This document shows positions 1-10,720 of a DNA stretch of 64,000 nucleotides, in pieces. The notes under the pieces are model-generated. The model saw only the letters and a list, made by a program, of their open reading frames with translations, ran no database searches and was not told the DNA's origin. The translations under genes were made by a program, and so were the position numbers. How positions within the stretch are numbered: the first letter of the stretch is position 1; every line of letters starts with the position of its first letter. This DNA is from Apostichopus japonicus (lineage: Eukaryota > Echinodermata > Holothuroidea > Aspidochirotida > Stichopodidae), in NCBI RefSeq assembly GCF_037975245.1, contig NC_092562.1:10207001-10271000 (forward strand), given 5' to 3'.

Positions 1-361
1 GGCATGGCTATTGCCCCCATTTGCGCAGGCCACTGCCCCCCCCCTCAAATAAATGGTAGGCCTACAAAATAGTTTTGGTCTAAATCTAAACACATTTTAT
101 TCGAAAATTGAATTGGCCAAAAACGATTTTGGTCCCAAAATATTTCGGGTCACAAGCACTGATTGGGTCATAACAAACTTTGGGTCACATTTTTTTTTCG
201 TGAACAAAATTTTGGTCTCAAATAATTTGGTCCGAAAAAAAAGTCCCCCAAAAAATTTGGTCAAAAAATATTGGGGTCACAAAACTACTTTTCTTGGTAC
301 AAACACAATTTGGGATGAAATAAAAATGCTCCGAATTGTTTTTCTTTTTGTCGGAACGTAG
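1..361. other. Repeat-derived AT-rich DNA, no gene
   Basis: Sequence with repeated TTTGGTC and GGGTCAC words, matching 25619-25980 almost base for base. The second copy also has an inverted partner at 25079-25222. The open frame here is low-complexity and interrupted differently in the other copy, so I do not call a gene. It lies in what should be intron 2 of gene A. Confidence 0.6.
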
Positions 362-456
362 AGACGTCGCAACATAGAGACGTCGGAACAAAGGGATGTC
401 ACCGATTTTAGATCAAACTTAGAGAGTAGCAATAACCACTGGGCGACATTACTTAC

Positions 457-3400
457 CTCCGTCATTGTCAGTTCCAGTTAAAGACCCGACAAAAAATTGG
501 ACCTCGTCAAAATTTTCACCCTCAGGAGCTACGAAAGATGATACAAAAAATTAAATCAGCACTTTTACAAACTTAAATTTAATGCCAACTCACATAATTC
601 GGTATAGATTTTTTCTACCAATTCGTAATCCTTAAGATATCACACAAGTACATATATTAACATTGACGGTGTAGGGTTTTTTTTCCAACCTTCAAATTTC
701 GTGATATTTTGTAAATGCATCTGGCAACCGTAGAGTGAATGATTCCGTCAGGGCACTGTATCTATTTTCCCCTCTATAATATTTCAATCATATATCCACA
801 GAGTAAAATGAATATTTCTACGAAATACTAGGATCAATATTAGATGAAATTACAGATACAGAGAACGTTGACAGCTTAACAAACATTCCAGATTTATCAG
901 GGATAATCACAATCAAGAAGAACACTATTCATATATAACCTCATTCAAACTTTTGAAGAGCATTTGCCCAGATGGCATCACAGGTCACCAGCATCCTGGA
1001 GTAGTTGAAGGTTTAGCCAGTCAAAGTACTAGTTACATTCAATCGACCATATCTTGAGTTAGGAACACGATATTGATATGGGAATTTTCAACTCACCGTG
1101 CCGAAGGAATATTTGTTTATCTTCCATGTAAGCTTTTACATTGTGTGACGACAGATATCTATTTAAAGTTAATACTCCTCAGTATCCCAGTTAACACTCC
1201 TCAGTATCTATATATTATTTGGGAATATCAGAATCTCTGGGACAGTAATTCTGAGAACATTCATTCATACTCCGCATGTTCATGTTCATACTTAGCATGT
1301 TCGGTTATGATGGGGGGGGGGGGGCAATACTAAAATGACCTTTATGAATACTTTCAAGTTCTGTGCTTTTTTTTTTTTGGCCTTCGTAGCGCGAGTCAGT
1401 GATGAATAAATATCACGTATTTTGAAAAAGCTACGCGGGTATATTCTTAATCTACGTCTTTCTGAGAAGAAGAAGAAGAAGAAGCCAGGAATTCTTTGAA
1501 CTGCCATCCTTTCTCTGTTAAATCAGTCAAATGTTGTTTTGATTTAACTTCTGATATCCTGTGTCTGAAGATTGGCAGACGTTATGAAGAGAATCGTGTA
1601 AAATATCACCTGTTTTCTGGTAAATCACCGTGACTGTGCAGTGGTTAAACTTTTCAACCCACACGTGCACGTAGTATCGCGATTGTCTGTGCTTCCCGAA
1701 TTCCAAGAAAACAACGATTGTTTGATTGTTGCTACAATGTCAAAAGGTCAAGCAGCTGCGCAAGATGCAACGTCAGAGTTAATAAAAAAAAAGGAAAAAA
1801 AAGGGGGAAATCACTAAAATGTGGACGGTTCATTTGTTTACTAGGAAAATAAAAGACAGGTAAATGTTTGGTTTTGTTGTTGTCATATTTCTTTTAAATA
1901 CTTTTAATTTGATGATCTGTAGAGTTCGAGTTGAGTTAAAAGCGTTTCCTAATTATGAGTCTACCGTTTCTTTGAAAACCTGTTTATTCCCCAAATTTAA
2001 AAATAAAGTGACCGTAAATAACTTGATTTTTGGCGAACAACCTTGATTATCGGTAGCAGAACCTGGACTACCGGTGAAAATCCAAGATTATCGGTCGAAA
2101 AACCAGAAATTCATAAAAAAGTTTGGATTATCAGTTGATAATCCAACCTTTATGCATGGATTTCATATTTTTTTGTTGATATATCGATCGATAAACCTGA
2201 TTATCGGTCGAAAAACCTGGATTATCGGTTAATATTCCAGAATGGAACAGAAAAGAACAGAGCAGAATAGAAAAGAACAGAACAGAAAAGAACAGAACAG
2301 AATAGAACAGAATAAAACAGAATAGAAAATAATAGAACAGAATAGAACAGAACAGAATAGAACAAAACAGAATAGAACAGAAAAGAATAGAAAAGAACAG
2401 AACAGAATAAAACAGAATAGAAAATAATAGAATAGAACAGAATAGAATAGAATAGAAAATAATAGAATAGAACAGAATAGAAAAGAACAGAACAGAACAG
2501 AATAGAAAAGAAAAGAAAAGAACAGAACAGAACAGAAAAGGACAGAACAGAATAAAACAGAATAGAAAATATAGAATAGAACAGAATAGAACAGAACAGA
2601 ATAGAAAAGAGTAGGATAAAATAGAAACGAATAGAACAGAAAAGAACAGAAAAGAACAGAACAGAATAGAAAATAATAGAATAGAACAGAAAATAATAGA
2701 ACAGAATAGAATAGAACAGAATAGAATAGAACAGAATAGAATAGAGTAGGATAGAATAGAAACGAATAAAACAGAACAGAACAGAAGAGAACAGAAAATA
2801 ATAGAATAGAATAGAAAATAATAGAATAGAACAGAATAGAACAGAATAAAATAGTAATGTTATAAAATAAAAAATAAAAACTTCGAGAAATAGAAATATT
2901 ACAAAAGTACCTTGCAGAAATAAGCATTGATACATTATCAGCCAGTTTTTTTTCATTATTTTATCTTTTATTTAAAGGTATATTTCCAGTAACTTCATCC
3001 GGTACTAGATACAGCACAGACATTTCTTCAAAAAATTTGCAGCCAATCCTAGAAAGAAACAGACTTCTACATATTCTTCAAAAGCATATTTAATTAGAAA
3101 CATCGTTTTTAATACTTAAAATGATTTATTCCCTTGGTTAATCTTTTAAAGGGTGTGAAGACTCGCGCAAAAAGAAACGTCTAATGCCGGTAATCTGACC
3201 TAGTTTCGAATGAGGTGTAACAGAAGTGTTAGACACCACCATCGATCCCAGAAAATACACACACAGCTTGCTACCGCCGGTAATTAGACACTAGTGTACA
3301 GTCAGTACATACAGCTGCGGTCAATACCCACAGCACAGTGTACAAACGATACAGCGATGGACATCTCAGGTCCAGCTAAAGATAACAATTAAGGTATCAC

Positions 3401-3997
3401 GTTTCATTCTGTCTGCATTTTGTAATGACAAGAGAAAAACTTCACTTGCAAAGCAACAGAAAGTTAACTTTTTCAAATGGCCGCACGCGGTTTGGGGCGA
3501 GTCTTCAATGCCTTTAAAATGATTTATTCCCTCAGTTAATCTTTTAAGCTATCTCAATCAAGTAATCAATAAACCAAACCACCCCCAACCCCCCCCCCCA
3601 AAAAAAAACAAAAAAAAACACAGTACCAAACTTGATTCCAGATCAACTACTTTCAACTCATGGCTTACCAAATGGTAAAAACACAACGGCATTTATTCAT
3701 GCAGGTCTTCTTCTTTTTAAATGTTCCAAAAGCATGTAACATCCAGGAATCGTACAGGCATATTGTTAAGTTTGGGCAGTGCGTCTCCTGAATTTGAGAT
3801 TATATTTATATTTAGTATATATGAATGCCAACCTTCCTAACTATAGCTAAATTAAGGGAAATACATTGAAAACTGCCGTTATATCATGCAAAACTCATAC
3901 TGTACTATAGAATTTTCTTTTGAGGCTTACCGTGAAACTCAAATAACCACTCATTGTTTACGAAGGTAATGTCTCTAACTTCATCTCCGTGAGCATG

Positions 3998-4033
<36 letters not shown>

Positions 4034-4108
4034 TTCAGAGTCTCCATGGTGACAAAAAGCGCAAGTCGCCACCAACAGCAGGAGAGTAACACAACGCATC
4101 ATGGTCAT
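457..4108 (-). CDS. Small secreted His/Asp-rich protein, gene A (5' two coding exons)
   Basis: Function unknown. Exon 1 is 3931-4108 (acceptor TATAG just before 4125, donor gtaagc). It starts at MTMMRC, has a hydrophobic signal peptide to about residue 19, then a His/Asp stretch with alternating D-H repeats, and ends in NNEWLFEFH. Exon 2 is 457-528 (72 nt) and encodes APEGENFDEVQFF... followed by a gtaagt donor. Both junctions are phase 1. Exons 3 and 4 must lie left of the window; their form is predicted from gene B (23909-28930) and gene C (46814-50573), which have the same structure. Exon 1 is 24 nt longer than in gene B, largely through expansion of the D-H repeat. The His-rich segment suggests metal binding, which is inference only. 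A tRNA-derived SINE lies within 60 bp upstream of exon 1. Confidence 0.72.
2235..2856. repeat. Purine-rich 5-bp minisatellite (AGAAC/AGAAT)n, copy 1
   Basis: About 620 bp of nearly pure A/G with C in a 5-bp beat (GAACA, GAATA, GAAAA). The long minus-strand frames of only F, S, L, Y, I and C are translations of this repeat, not proteins. It lies in intron 1 of gene A. The homologous array in copy 2 is shorter. Confidence 0.9.
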
Positions 4109-4159
4109 CAGTAATTGTACAGTATCTATAAATGGGAAAGATTCACAAAAGGTATGATA

Positions 4160-4232
4160 CCAGACGAAGATAGTAATCGAACCCTGGACCTTCGTGACAG
4201 AGACCCATATGTCCATACCACTCAGCCACGGT
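4160..4232 (-). mobile_element. tRNA-derived SINE head upstream of gene A exon 1
   Basis: On the minus strand a TGGCTGAGTGG A-box-like motif (about 4219-4228) is followed by a GGTTCGATTAC B-box-like motif (about 4173-4183), spaced as in a tRNA with a long variable arm. Flanking matches to a tRNA acceptor stem are poor, so this is a SINE promoter or tRNA relic and not a working tRNA gene. It ends within about 35 bp of the acceptor of gene A coding exon 1 and points the same way. The same element is present at gene B. Confidence 0.6.
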
Positions 4233-4436
4233 AATTGTGCTGATGGGCCCCGAAGGACAAAACCGGCCGTGAAGTGGATTTTCTTCTGGTGTGGGGATCT
4301 TTATTAATTTATTATGCATTTGTCATACCACTTGCTACACCTTCATTTCATAAATTACGGCTTAGCTTGCCTATAAAAAATAGTGGTAATTCGTTATACA
4401 TTGTCAGTTTCAAAAGCACCAGGGCGTACTTCGTAC

Positions 4437-4650
4437 CCGTAGCGTAGCCAGGATTTTTTCAATGGGGGGGGGGCGCTGGGAGGGGCTGAAAATTTCGTGG
4501 GAGGCCGTCTTGTTACTATCTTAGCAGAGCGCCACCATGAGTTGGCGCGCAGCGCACAACAGTTTCTGAGCTAAAAAGGCCTCCTAGATCGTTGGAAATG
4601 ACACTTCCCAGGCCTTGTAAGCTGCTGTAAAGTTTTCTCAACATCCTTTA
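4437..4650 (+). mobile_element. MITE fragment of the GCGTAGCCAGG family
   Basis: Begins GTAGCGTAGCCAGG, then a G-run, then the family core: CTATCTTAGCAGAGCGCC, GAGTTGGCGCG, and GATCGTTGGAAATG ahead of CACTTCCCAGG. The same core occurs at 5281-5400, 29340-29450, 30130-30230 and 38685-38785. No clean right end or target duplication is visible for this copy. Confidence 0.55.
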
Positions 4651-5217
4651 TTTTGAGATCCCATGTCTTGATATGGTCATCAAATAGTTTAGTGAAATAG
4701 AAAGAAAAAAGAGTCTGGTAAGTTACTTTTGAAATACCATGACATATCTTTTGTGAGTTAGACACCGGCATTGACATTTTCGACAAATCTGCAAATTGCG
4801 CGTAGAAAATAAGGACAGATTGACTGGGCGTTCAGGCAAGTAACATACTGAAATGACCGAACTATATGTAAAACTGACATCAAAGATAGGGTCTGAAATA
4901 TTATTAGGGTGATAGACTGATTGACCGGTATTTCTCAGCGATAGTATTGTCTTGCATTTTTTTTAGCGGTTTTAAGAGCATCAGGGCACGTCCCAGAAGT
5001 GAAAACCCGATTAAAACTTAACAGAGTATCGAGGCAATGACGCGAGCAATGATGCGAGAAACCTGTATGATGTCAGCATTTTTTTAACTTTTAATATCTT
5101 CTTTGGCATTCCAGTACCTGGAAATTACCTTTCTATAATGGTATAGTATAGCTTGTTTGATCAGTTAATGTGCACTGGTAACATGATCCTGGTTGGCTGT
5201 TTGTATTAGTATTTATT

Positions 5218-5506
5218 CAGGCGCGTATAGAGAGGGATTTTCGAAGGGAGGGGCGAACCTGTAGGCAAATTATCAGAGCCGTAGATTCGGCATTGGAAAC
5301 TATCTAAGCGAAGCGCCATCATAAGTTGGCGCGAAACAAACCAGAAAATTTCCAGATCGCTGGAAATGGCACTTCCCAGGCATTGCAAGTTGCATCTAAG
5401 CATTTTCTATTTTGATATTACTAGTGATATCATAAAAACGTACACAAATATATGCTCATGGGGGGGGGGGGAGCGGTCTCCCCCTTCGCCCCTGGCTACG
5501 CGCCTG
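5218..5506. mobile_element. hAT-type MITE with 8-bp target duplication TATTTATT
   Basis: Starts CAGGCGCGTAT and ends CTGGCTACGCGCCTG, an imperfect terminal inverted repeat. It is flanked on both sides by TATTTATT (5210-5217 and 5507-5514). An 8-bp duplication and CAG...CTG ends are typical of the hAT superfamily. It is 289 bp, has no coding capacity and contains a poly-G tract. Internal core is shared with 4437-4650. Confidence 0.8.
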
Positions 5507-5880
5507 TATTTATTAGAGCAGGAATTATGATTCGAAGGTCGTTAACATTCGTTTTCAGTACGGTGCGACTACTGTAGATGTCTTCTCGGCCTATGCGCTA
5601 TGTCACGTCAGGTTGTTTCAGCAACTATAGCATACTGCCGGTCCGCGGTCGAAGGGTCGTTTCATGAGTGGTCATCATGGAGATTCGAGACCACTCAGAC
5701 TAATGATATATTTTTCACACATGTAATTTTTTTTTGACACCCAAAATCCCATGGGGGGCGACTGGGGGCCGACAAGCTTTCATGGGGGCTTTCACCCCCA
5801 CACCCCCCGTAACTACGTCACTGCTCGGTGCAATCACAAAACGTGCTTAATACGCTCTCATTGACAGTGGTAGAAAGCTA

Positions 5881-5881
<1 letters not shown>

Positions 5882-5922
<41 letters not shown>

Positions 5923-5990
5923 CTATATCTATATTTTATATATCTATATTTTTTATATCTAATACGCTCTCATTGACAGTGGTAGAAAGC

Positions 5991-6027
<37 letters not shown>

Positions 6028-6075
6028 CTATATTTATATATATAATATATCTATATAATATATCTTTATATATAA
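5882..6075. repeat. TA-rich microsatellite with internal duplication
   Basis: Runs of TA and TATC-like units. A 31-bp word beginning AATACGCTCTCATTGACAGT occurs twice, before and inside the array, and again around 30705 and 30800 in copy 2. Confidence 0.85.
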
Positions 6076-6076
6076 A

Positions 6077-6397
6077 CAGGGTTATAGCCACGCCGACCGG
6101 CGGCGGCCGGTGGTAACCGCCACTCACGCCTGCCGGCCGGCATTGAGTGAATAAACAGTCCACCGGCCGGCACAAAAAAATAGTAAAATGCTTGTGAAAT
6201 ACAACAAAAGTAACAAATTTATCTTTCCCTTGCCGTAAAACATGATAATAACGTCACCTTTTTCTGTTATTTACCAATTGTAAATCTGAAAAGTAGCAAA
6301 AATCACCCTTAAGCGGGCCCCTGGACCCCCGGCCGTGAGATGCGACGCTTCGCAAATTTATTTAACCAGCACTCACAATCTCCTAGCTATAACCCTG
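6077..6397. mobile_element. hAT-type MITE present only in duplication copy 1
   Basis: Starts CAGGGTTATAGCCA and ends TAGCTATAACCCTG, inverted ends of about 13 bp. The interior has GC-rich GGCCGG-type blocks. It sits within TA microsatellite, so the target duplication is blurred (TATATAAA versus TACATATA). The aligned place in copy 2 (about 30910-31000) has no such sequence, so it inserted after the segmental duplication or was lost from copy 2. Confidence 0.72.
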
Positions 6398-6400
6398 TAC

Positions 6401-6432
6401 ATATATATATATATATATATCTATATATATAT

Positions 6433-6502
<70 letters not shown>
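6401..6502. repeat. TA microsatellite
   Basis: About 100 bp of TA with a few TATC units. The open frame of I and Y across it is an artefact. Confidence 0.9.
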
Positions 6503-6507
<5 letters not shown>

Positions 6508-6582
6508 AAAGTACAAGATGTAATACAATAACAGTATGGCGTTAGATAAATATTGCTGGAATAAGTACTAAATAAACCATGA

Positions 6583-6922
6583 CTTTTTATACAGAAAGCG
6601 GAAAAATAAGGAACTAAGTATAGGAAGAACGGATTGCATATCTAGAACATTTCTGGGAACCAAATCTAAAACCACTGCACCATTGGGCTTAAACATCAGA
6701 AACCACCTGCCTTCGCGCATAAACCAAAAGCAATTCCGGAATCGGATTAAAATAACCCGACACGGATATAAAATAACACAATTATCAAAAACTGCTGCCA
6801 ATCTAACAAACCTGCAGTATGCCTCTTTTGACTCACTGCCATACCGACCCTCTTCTCCTATAACACAAAATTCAATTCCAGCTACTCCTTGCCATTTTCG
6901 GCAATCATGCACTGAAGAATAG
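6583..6922 (+). pseudogene. Possible C-terminal scrap of a LINE protein
   Basis: An open stretch reads FLGTKSKTTAPLGLNIRNHL and continues PSRINQKQFRNRIK. This resembles the loosely conserved tail found at the end of many jockey/CR1-type reverse transcriptase proteins (a W/L-NSLP-like segment then a basic helix). The duplicate at about 31285-31568 has the same frame. There is no start, catalytic motif or neighbouring RT in this orientation, so this is a weak call. Confidence 0.25.
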
Positions 6923-7909
6923 CTAGCTATGCTCGAAAGCTCTGCAAAACCCTAACATTGGCAGTTTTACTTCCAATCACTCAATGCATATATACATACA
7001 GCTTACATGTAAATATGGCACAAAATAATACATACCTCTTATCAGGAAGCGAAGTACTCAGCAACTGAGCTAGACAGCTTCCGCGATTGTTCAACAAAAC
7101 TACAAAAAGGCAAGTATAATTGTGATAGATGACCTTTAGCAAGCGCGGTCGGTATCGACCACGGTAGCTGATAAAACCATCACAACGATTACATACGGAA
7201 GAGTCAAACGTTTCAAAAGTAAAATACATTAAATATATAGACATATTAATATGATGTAATCGTTGAATATAATTTAATCTGGCACTCTCACTCCACAGTA
7301 GGAAAACGTGCCAACAATGGAGGGTCATGTCACATGCTCCCAGTTGCTACTAACAGTTCAGTTCGAGGAAACGATAGGCGTTCCGTAGACAAGAAAATAT
7401 ACCGGACGTTTGCGGTAAAATTATTAATAATAAAATAATATATAGGATAGGTTTGGACGATAACAATGTAAATGTAATGTAATCACTTAATAATGCGCAA
7501 TAAATTCAGTGCGGAAGTCTTGTTCAAAGGCGCAGATGAAAATATTTATAAAACAGAAATGTCTTCAACTGGGATTTGCAACATTTAAATGAGGTGGCTT
7601 TCCTGATGTTGTTCCACAATGTAGGGCAGCGATTACGAAAGCCTTGGAACCAAATAAGGAAAGTCTGGCCTCTGGAACTTTAAGAAGTGCCTGGTTAGAG
7701 GTCCTCAAGTCACGGGATGGTTGATTTTAGCTCAATAAGTTCTTCAGGTAATCCGGGCCATTCCATTCAAACACTTGTAGGTGAGAAGCAGCAGCTTAAA
7801 TTCATTGCGGGCAGATATTGGCAACCAATTAAGGTCTTCAAGCACTGGTGTTATATAACTTAGCTTAGGAGTTGTTGTCACTATTCGTGAGGCGGTTTTA
7901 TGAATTCGT

Positions 7910-8095
7910 CGCTTCCCGGCCTTTTGGCTAAGATCATTTGTAGTATCTGTTCCCTTTCGAGGGGAATGGTGATGCACACCCGACGATGATCACACAATCA
8001 CAGTCCCGAGGGGACTGGGGTTGAGAGCGGATCAGTCGTTCGGTAGTTTGGTTTTCGTGCCCAGGTTCTTTCCTGGGCGACTTTTTCTTAAAAAG
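7910..8095 (+). mobile_element. SINE-like retroposon with a U2 snRNA-derived head, copy 1
   Basis: The first approximately 46 bases follow the 5' end of U2 snRNA: CGCTTCCCGGCCTTTTGGC then TAAGATCA then GTAGTATCTGTTC. This includes the stem-loop I region and the branch-point-pairing GTAGTA. The remaining 140 bases are not U2; they contain a CCCGAGGGGACTGGGG element and a CCCAGG-TTCTTT-CCTGGG hairpin, then CTTTTTCTTAAAAAG. The whole 186 bp is flanked by TATGAATTCGT on both sides (7899-7909 and 8096-8106), an 11-bp target duplication, and it splits the LINE coding sequence. That marks it as retroposed, not as a spliceosomal RNA gene. The U2 Sm site and 3' domains are absent. Confidence 0.78.
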
Positions 8096-8864
8096 TATGA
8101 ATTCGTTGCAGATTATTCATTTGTACATTTGTAATTCCATAGAGCACAGAATTACCGTAGTCAAGTCGAGATGTTATCAGGGAGTGCGCCAACTGTTCAG
8201 TGGCTTTTCTAGTCAGGTATATCTTCTAATCTTCCTGATGTTGGGCAAATGAAAATAAGTTGATTTACAGATGTGCTTTATGTGTTCATCCATATTGAGT
8301 TCAGGATCAATTCTTACTGCAAGATGGCAGACTGATGTTTTATTGACGAAATTTTATGTTGCATTGTGCTACATTGCTATTGTTGTTTACTGCCACAAAT
8401 CAGGACTTCAGTTTTATCAGTGTTCAGCCTTAGGTGATTGTGGTCATCCATGACTGAATTTAATCTATGCAAGATTGGACCTTTAGTATGACGCCCTCGA
8501 TAATTGGATCCGTTATTTTGGATTCAATGACGAGGTAAAGCTGAGTGTCATCAGCATACATATGATAGTTTAGCTGATGGGTACGAATGATATCACCTAG
8601 TGGAGATGTATATACAGTGAAGATGACTGGTCTCAGTACTGATCCTTGGGGAACTCCACTCAACAGAGGCAGCTTCTCAGATGTTGCTCCATTTACACAT
8701 ACTGACTGAGTTATTTTGGTGAGGTATTACCTAAACTATCCCGCTGATGTCAAACCTGTGTTCGAGGCGATGCAGTTATATTTGATGATTCAAGTGTGAA
8801 TCAAAACAACCACAGACCCTTGATCTATAGATGTAAGAATATCACTTTTGACACGTAGTAGGGC

Positions 8865-9663
8865 CAGCGACCTAGGAATTTGAAAGGGGAGCACTTTTTG
8901 CGATTGATATGGGGAGGGGTCTAAGGGTAGGTGATGTCCCCCTTCCATTTGAGATAATTTTGAACAATTGAAGGTCCTTAGATGCGATCTGGTACAATGT
9001 TTTGCCAGTTTCATCATTCTCATATGATATCATATTATCAGCAGATTTTGTTTCCTGTTTGAATTCTTTTAGATGTTTTTTTACATAATATATCAGAAAG
9101 ACAAACATAGTGCTGCTTTACAATTTTTCCAGTAGGATGATTCTTGTTTATTGTCCAATGTCTGGAATTAAATACATTTGACGAACTTAATTGATGGACA
9201 ATATAAACTTTCATATTTGCAATGTATTAGCAGTGTAGTGCGTATCACGTACGATTGCTAGCTTAGCTACATAACATGCTGTTCGTGCAACAACTTAGGA
9301 CGAATCATAGAAAGGATGAGAACGAACGTTGTCGACGTCGTTGTGCATACGGTTCGTGACATTCCATGAGTGCGGTTAGGTAGGCAATATGTAATTTATT
9401 ACGCAGTGGCCAACTGTAGGCTTGTAATAGGCTATAATCTAAATTTAGCTAATTGCATCTGTCAAACTAAGTAAGTAGTTGAATCAGTAGGCCTAAATGT
9501 TACTACGATTATAATGGAGTTAACAGAGCTGACGCGTATTCAAGATCAAAAGAGCACTGACAAAATACCATGCTAAAAAACAACAGTTTTTAAGCATATT
9601 TTTTCGACACTGAAAGGGGGGGGGGGGCAGTCGCTCCTCCTGCTCCCCCTGGCTACGTCCCTG
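8865..9663. mobile_element. hAT-type MITE in the LINE, copy 1
   Basis: Left end CAGCGACCTAGGAATT (4 bp shorter than in copy 2), right end CCTGGCTACGTCCCTG. It is flanked by AGTAGGGC at 8857-8864 and 9664-9671, an 8-bp duplication. It is 799 bp with no transposase coding. A poly-G run lies near the right end. Confidence 0.85.
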
Positions 9664-10720
9664 AGTAGGGCTGTCTCAGTGCTGTGGCATAAACGATACG
9701 CTGATTGAAATGGTTCTAACAATGTGTTAGTAGAGAGATAGCTGCCATTCGTTCTATCAGTTTTGACACATAGCCCAGATTAGAGACTGGTCTGTAGTTT
9801 CCTAGAGTTGGTTTCAGATTATTCTTTTTTATGAACGGAGTGATAATTGCTTCCTTGAGCAAGTCAGGAACAAAACAGTTCTGTAGAGATTTGTTCACGG
9901 GTATGGTGAGACAAGGAGTGATGACTTCCAAACAGTCTTTCAGTAGCCATGTTGGAATGGGATCTAGACTACTGGATTTGGTTGGTGACGCTAGACAACA
10001 TGTCATTGAAGTTTCACTTGAAACCATATCAAATTCTTTGAAAGAGAATGTACAAGGAGGATCCTCATCAAGGTTCAATATAAAACTGAGGGAGATAGTT
10101 GACAATTGGGTATGGATCTTGGTTATTTTTTCGCGGAAGAATGTTCCAAACTGGGAAGCCAAATCAAGTGAAGAGGATTGATGAGGAAGAGGCTTTTCCT
10201 GTTTTCTTTTGAAAGGTTGATTTCTTATCTTGAACATTTCCTTTTGATTTCCTAATCTTTCCCTTAATTAGCCCGATAAAATGATCCCTTTTGGCAATGG
10301 CAAGCAGCTTGGTGACTTCAAGACGAATGTGCTTGTATGCCTCCTTGTGAATGGTCTGTATCGGTTTCCTTTAACGCCTTCCAGCCTTTCGTCTTGCACA
10401 CCTGACCATTTTGATGTTATCATTTAACCAAGGGGCGTATTTTCGCTTGGCAATTCTGCACTTTTTTTTAACGGTGCATGTTGATCTAAGAGATCAGATA
10501 ATCCAGTGTTGTAGGTTCCACAGAGATTATTAATTGAGATGTCATTGACCTCTGTTGTTCTTGTAATACACATTGGTGAATTTATAATGTCGCTTCGGAA
10601 CTGTTTAATATCTATACAACGATATTTGTTGAGATTCACTTTCCGTCTCATGAAAAGCATAATCTACATAGACCCTGGCTGCCAGAGCTTTATAGATTGC
10701 TTACCGCGGGCACTCATATC

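Larger units (their letters stand above)
1..10719. repeat. Segmental duplication, copy 1 (left part cut by window)
   Basis: Collinear with 25619-35424; base 1 matches base 25619 and base 10719 matches base 35424. By eye the copies differ by scattered substitutions and several indels. Copy 1 has about 550 bp at roughly 941-1487 and a MITE at 6077-6397 that copy 2 lacks. Copy 2 has about 125 bp near 31160-31285 that copy 1 lacks. The unit carries the first exons of a small secreted-protein gene, a purine-rich minisatellite, several MITEs and a nested LINE. The true left edge lies outside the window. Confidence 0.93.
7490..10719 (-). mobile_element. Decayed jockey/CR1-like LINE, copy 1, with two nested insertions
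   Basis: Pieces of one non-LTR retrotransposon protein appear in order on the minus strand. About 10660-10430 is the endonuclease-RT linker (LLDQHAPLKK). 10237-9716 is the RT N-terminus (SLDPIPTWLLKD, NYRPVSNLGYVSKLIERM). About 8856-8664 is the RVKSDILTSIDQG segment. 8663-8460 is the RT core (GVPQGSVL, YADDTQLYL). About 8330-8107 is the thumb (DPELNMDEHIKHICKS). 7898-7744 is HKTASRIVTTTPKLSYITPV and following, then a C-terminal YLKDLLSSNQPSRDLR-type tail to about 7500. Stops and frameshifts are frequent. It is interrupted by a U2-headed SINE (7910-8095) and a hAT MITE (8865-9663). The 5' part is missing beyond the duplication edge. Confidence 0.85.

Noticed and set aside
53-361. 102-codon plus-strand frame at the window start
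   Set aside because: Lies in a repeat whose duplicate (25782-25979) has different breaks and whose arms are inverted elsewhere; also within the expected intron of gene A.
2222-2956. Two long minus-strand open frames rich in F, S, L, Y and C
   Set aside because: They are translations of the purine-rich 5-bp repeat; all minus frames are open there and no domain is present.
7908-7955. Functional U2 snRNA gene
   Set aside because: Only the first approximately 46 bases match; the Sm site and 3' stem-loops are missing and an 11-bp target duplication shows retroposition.
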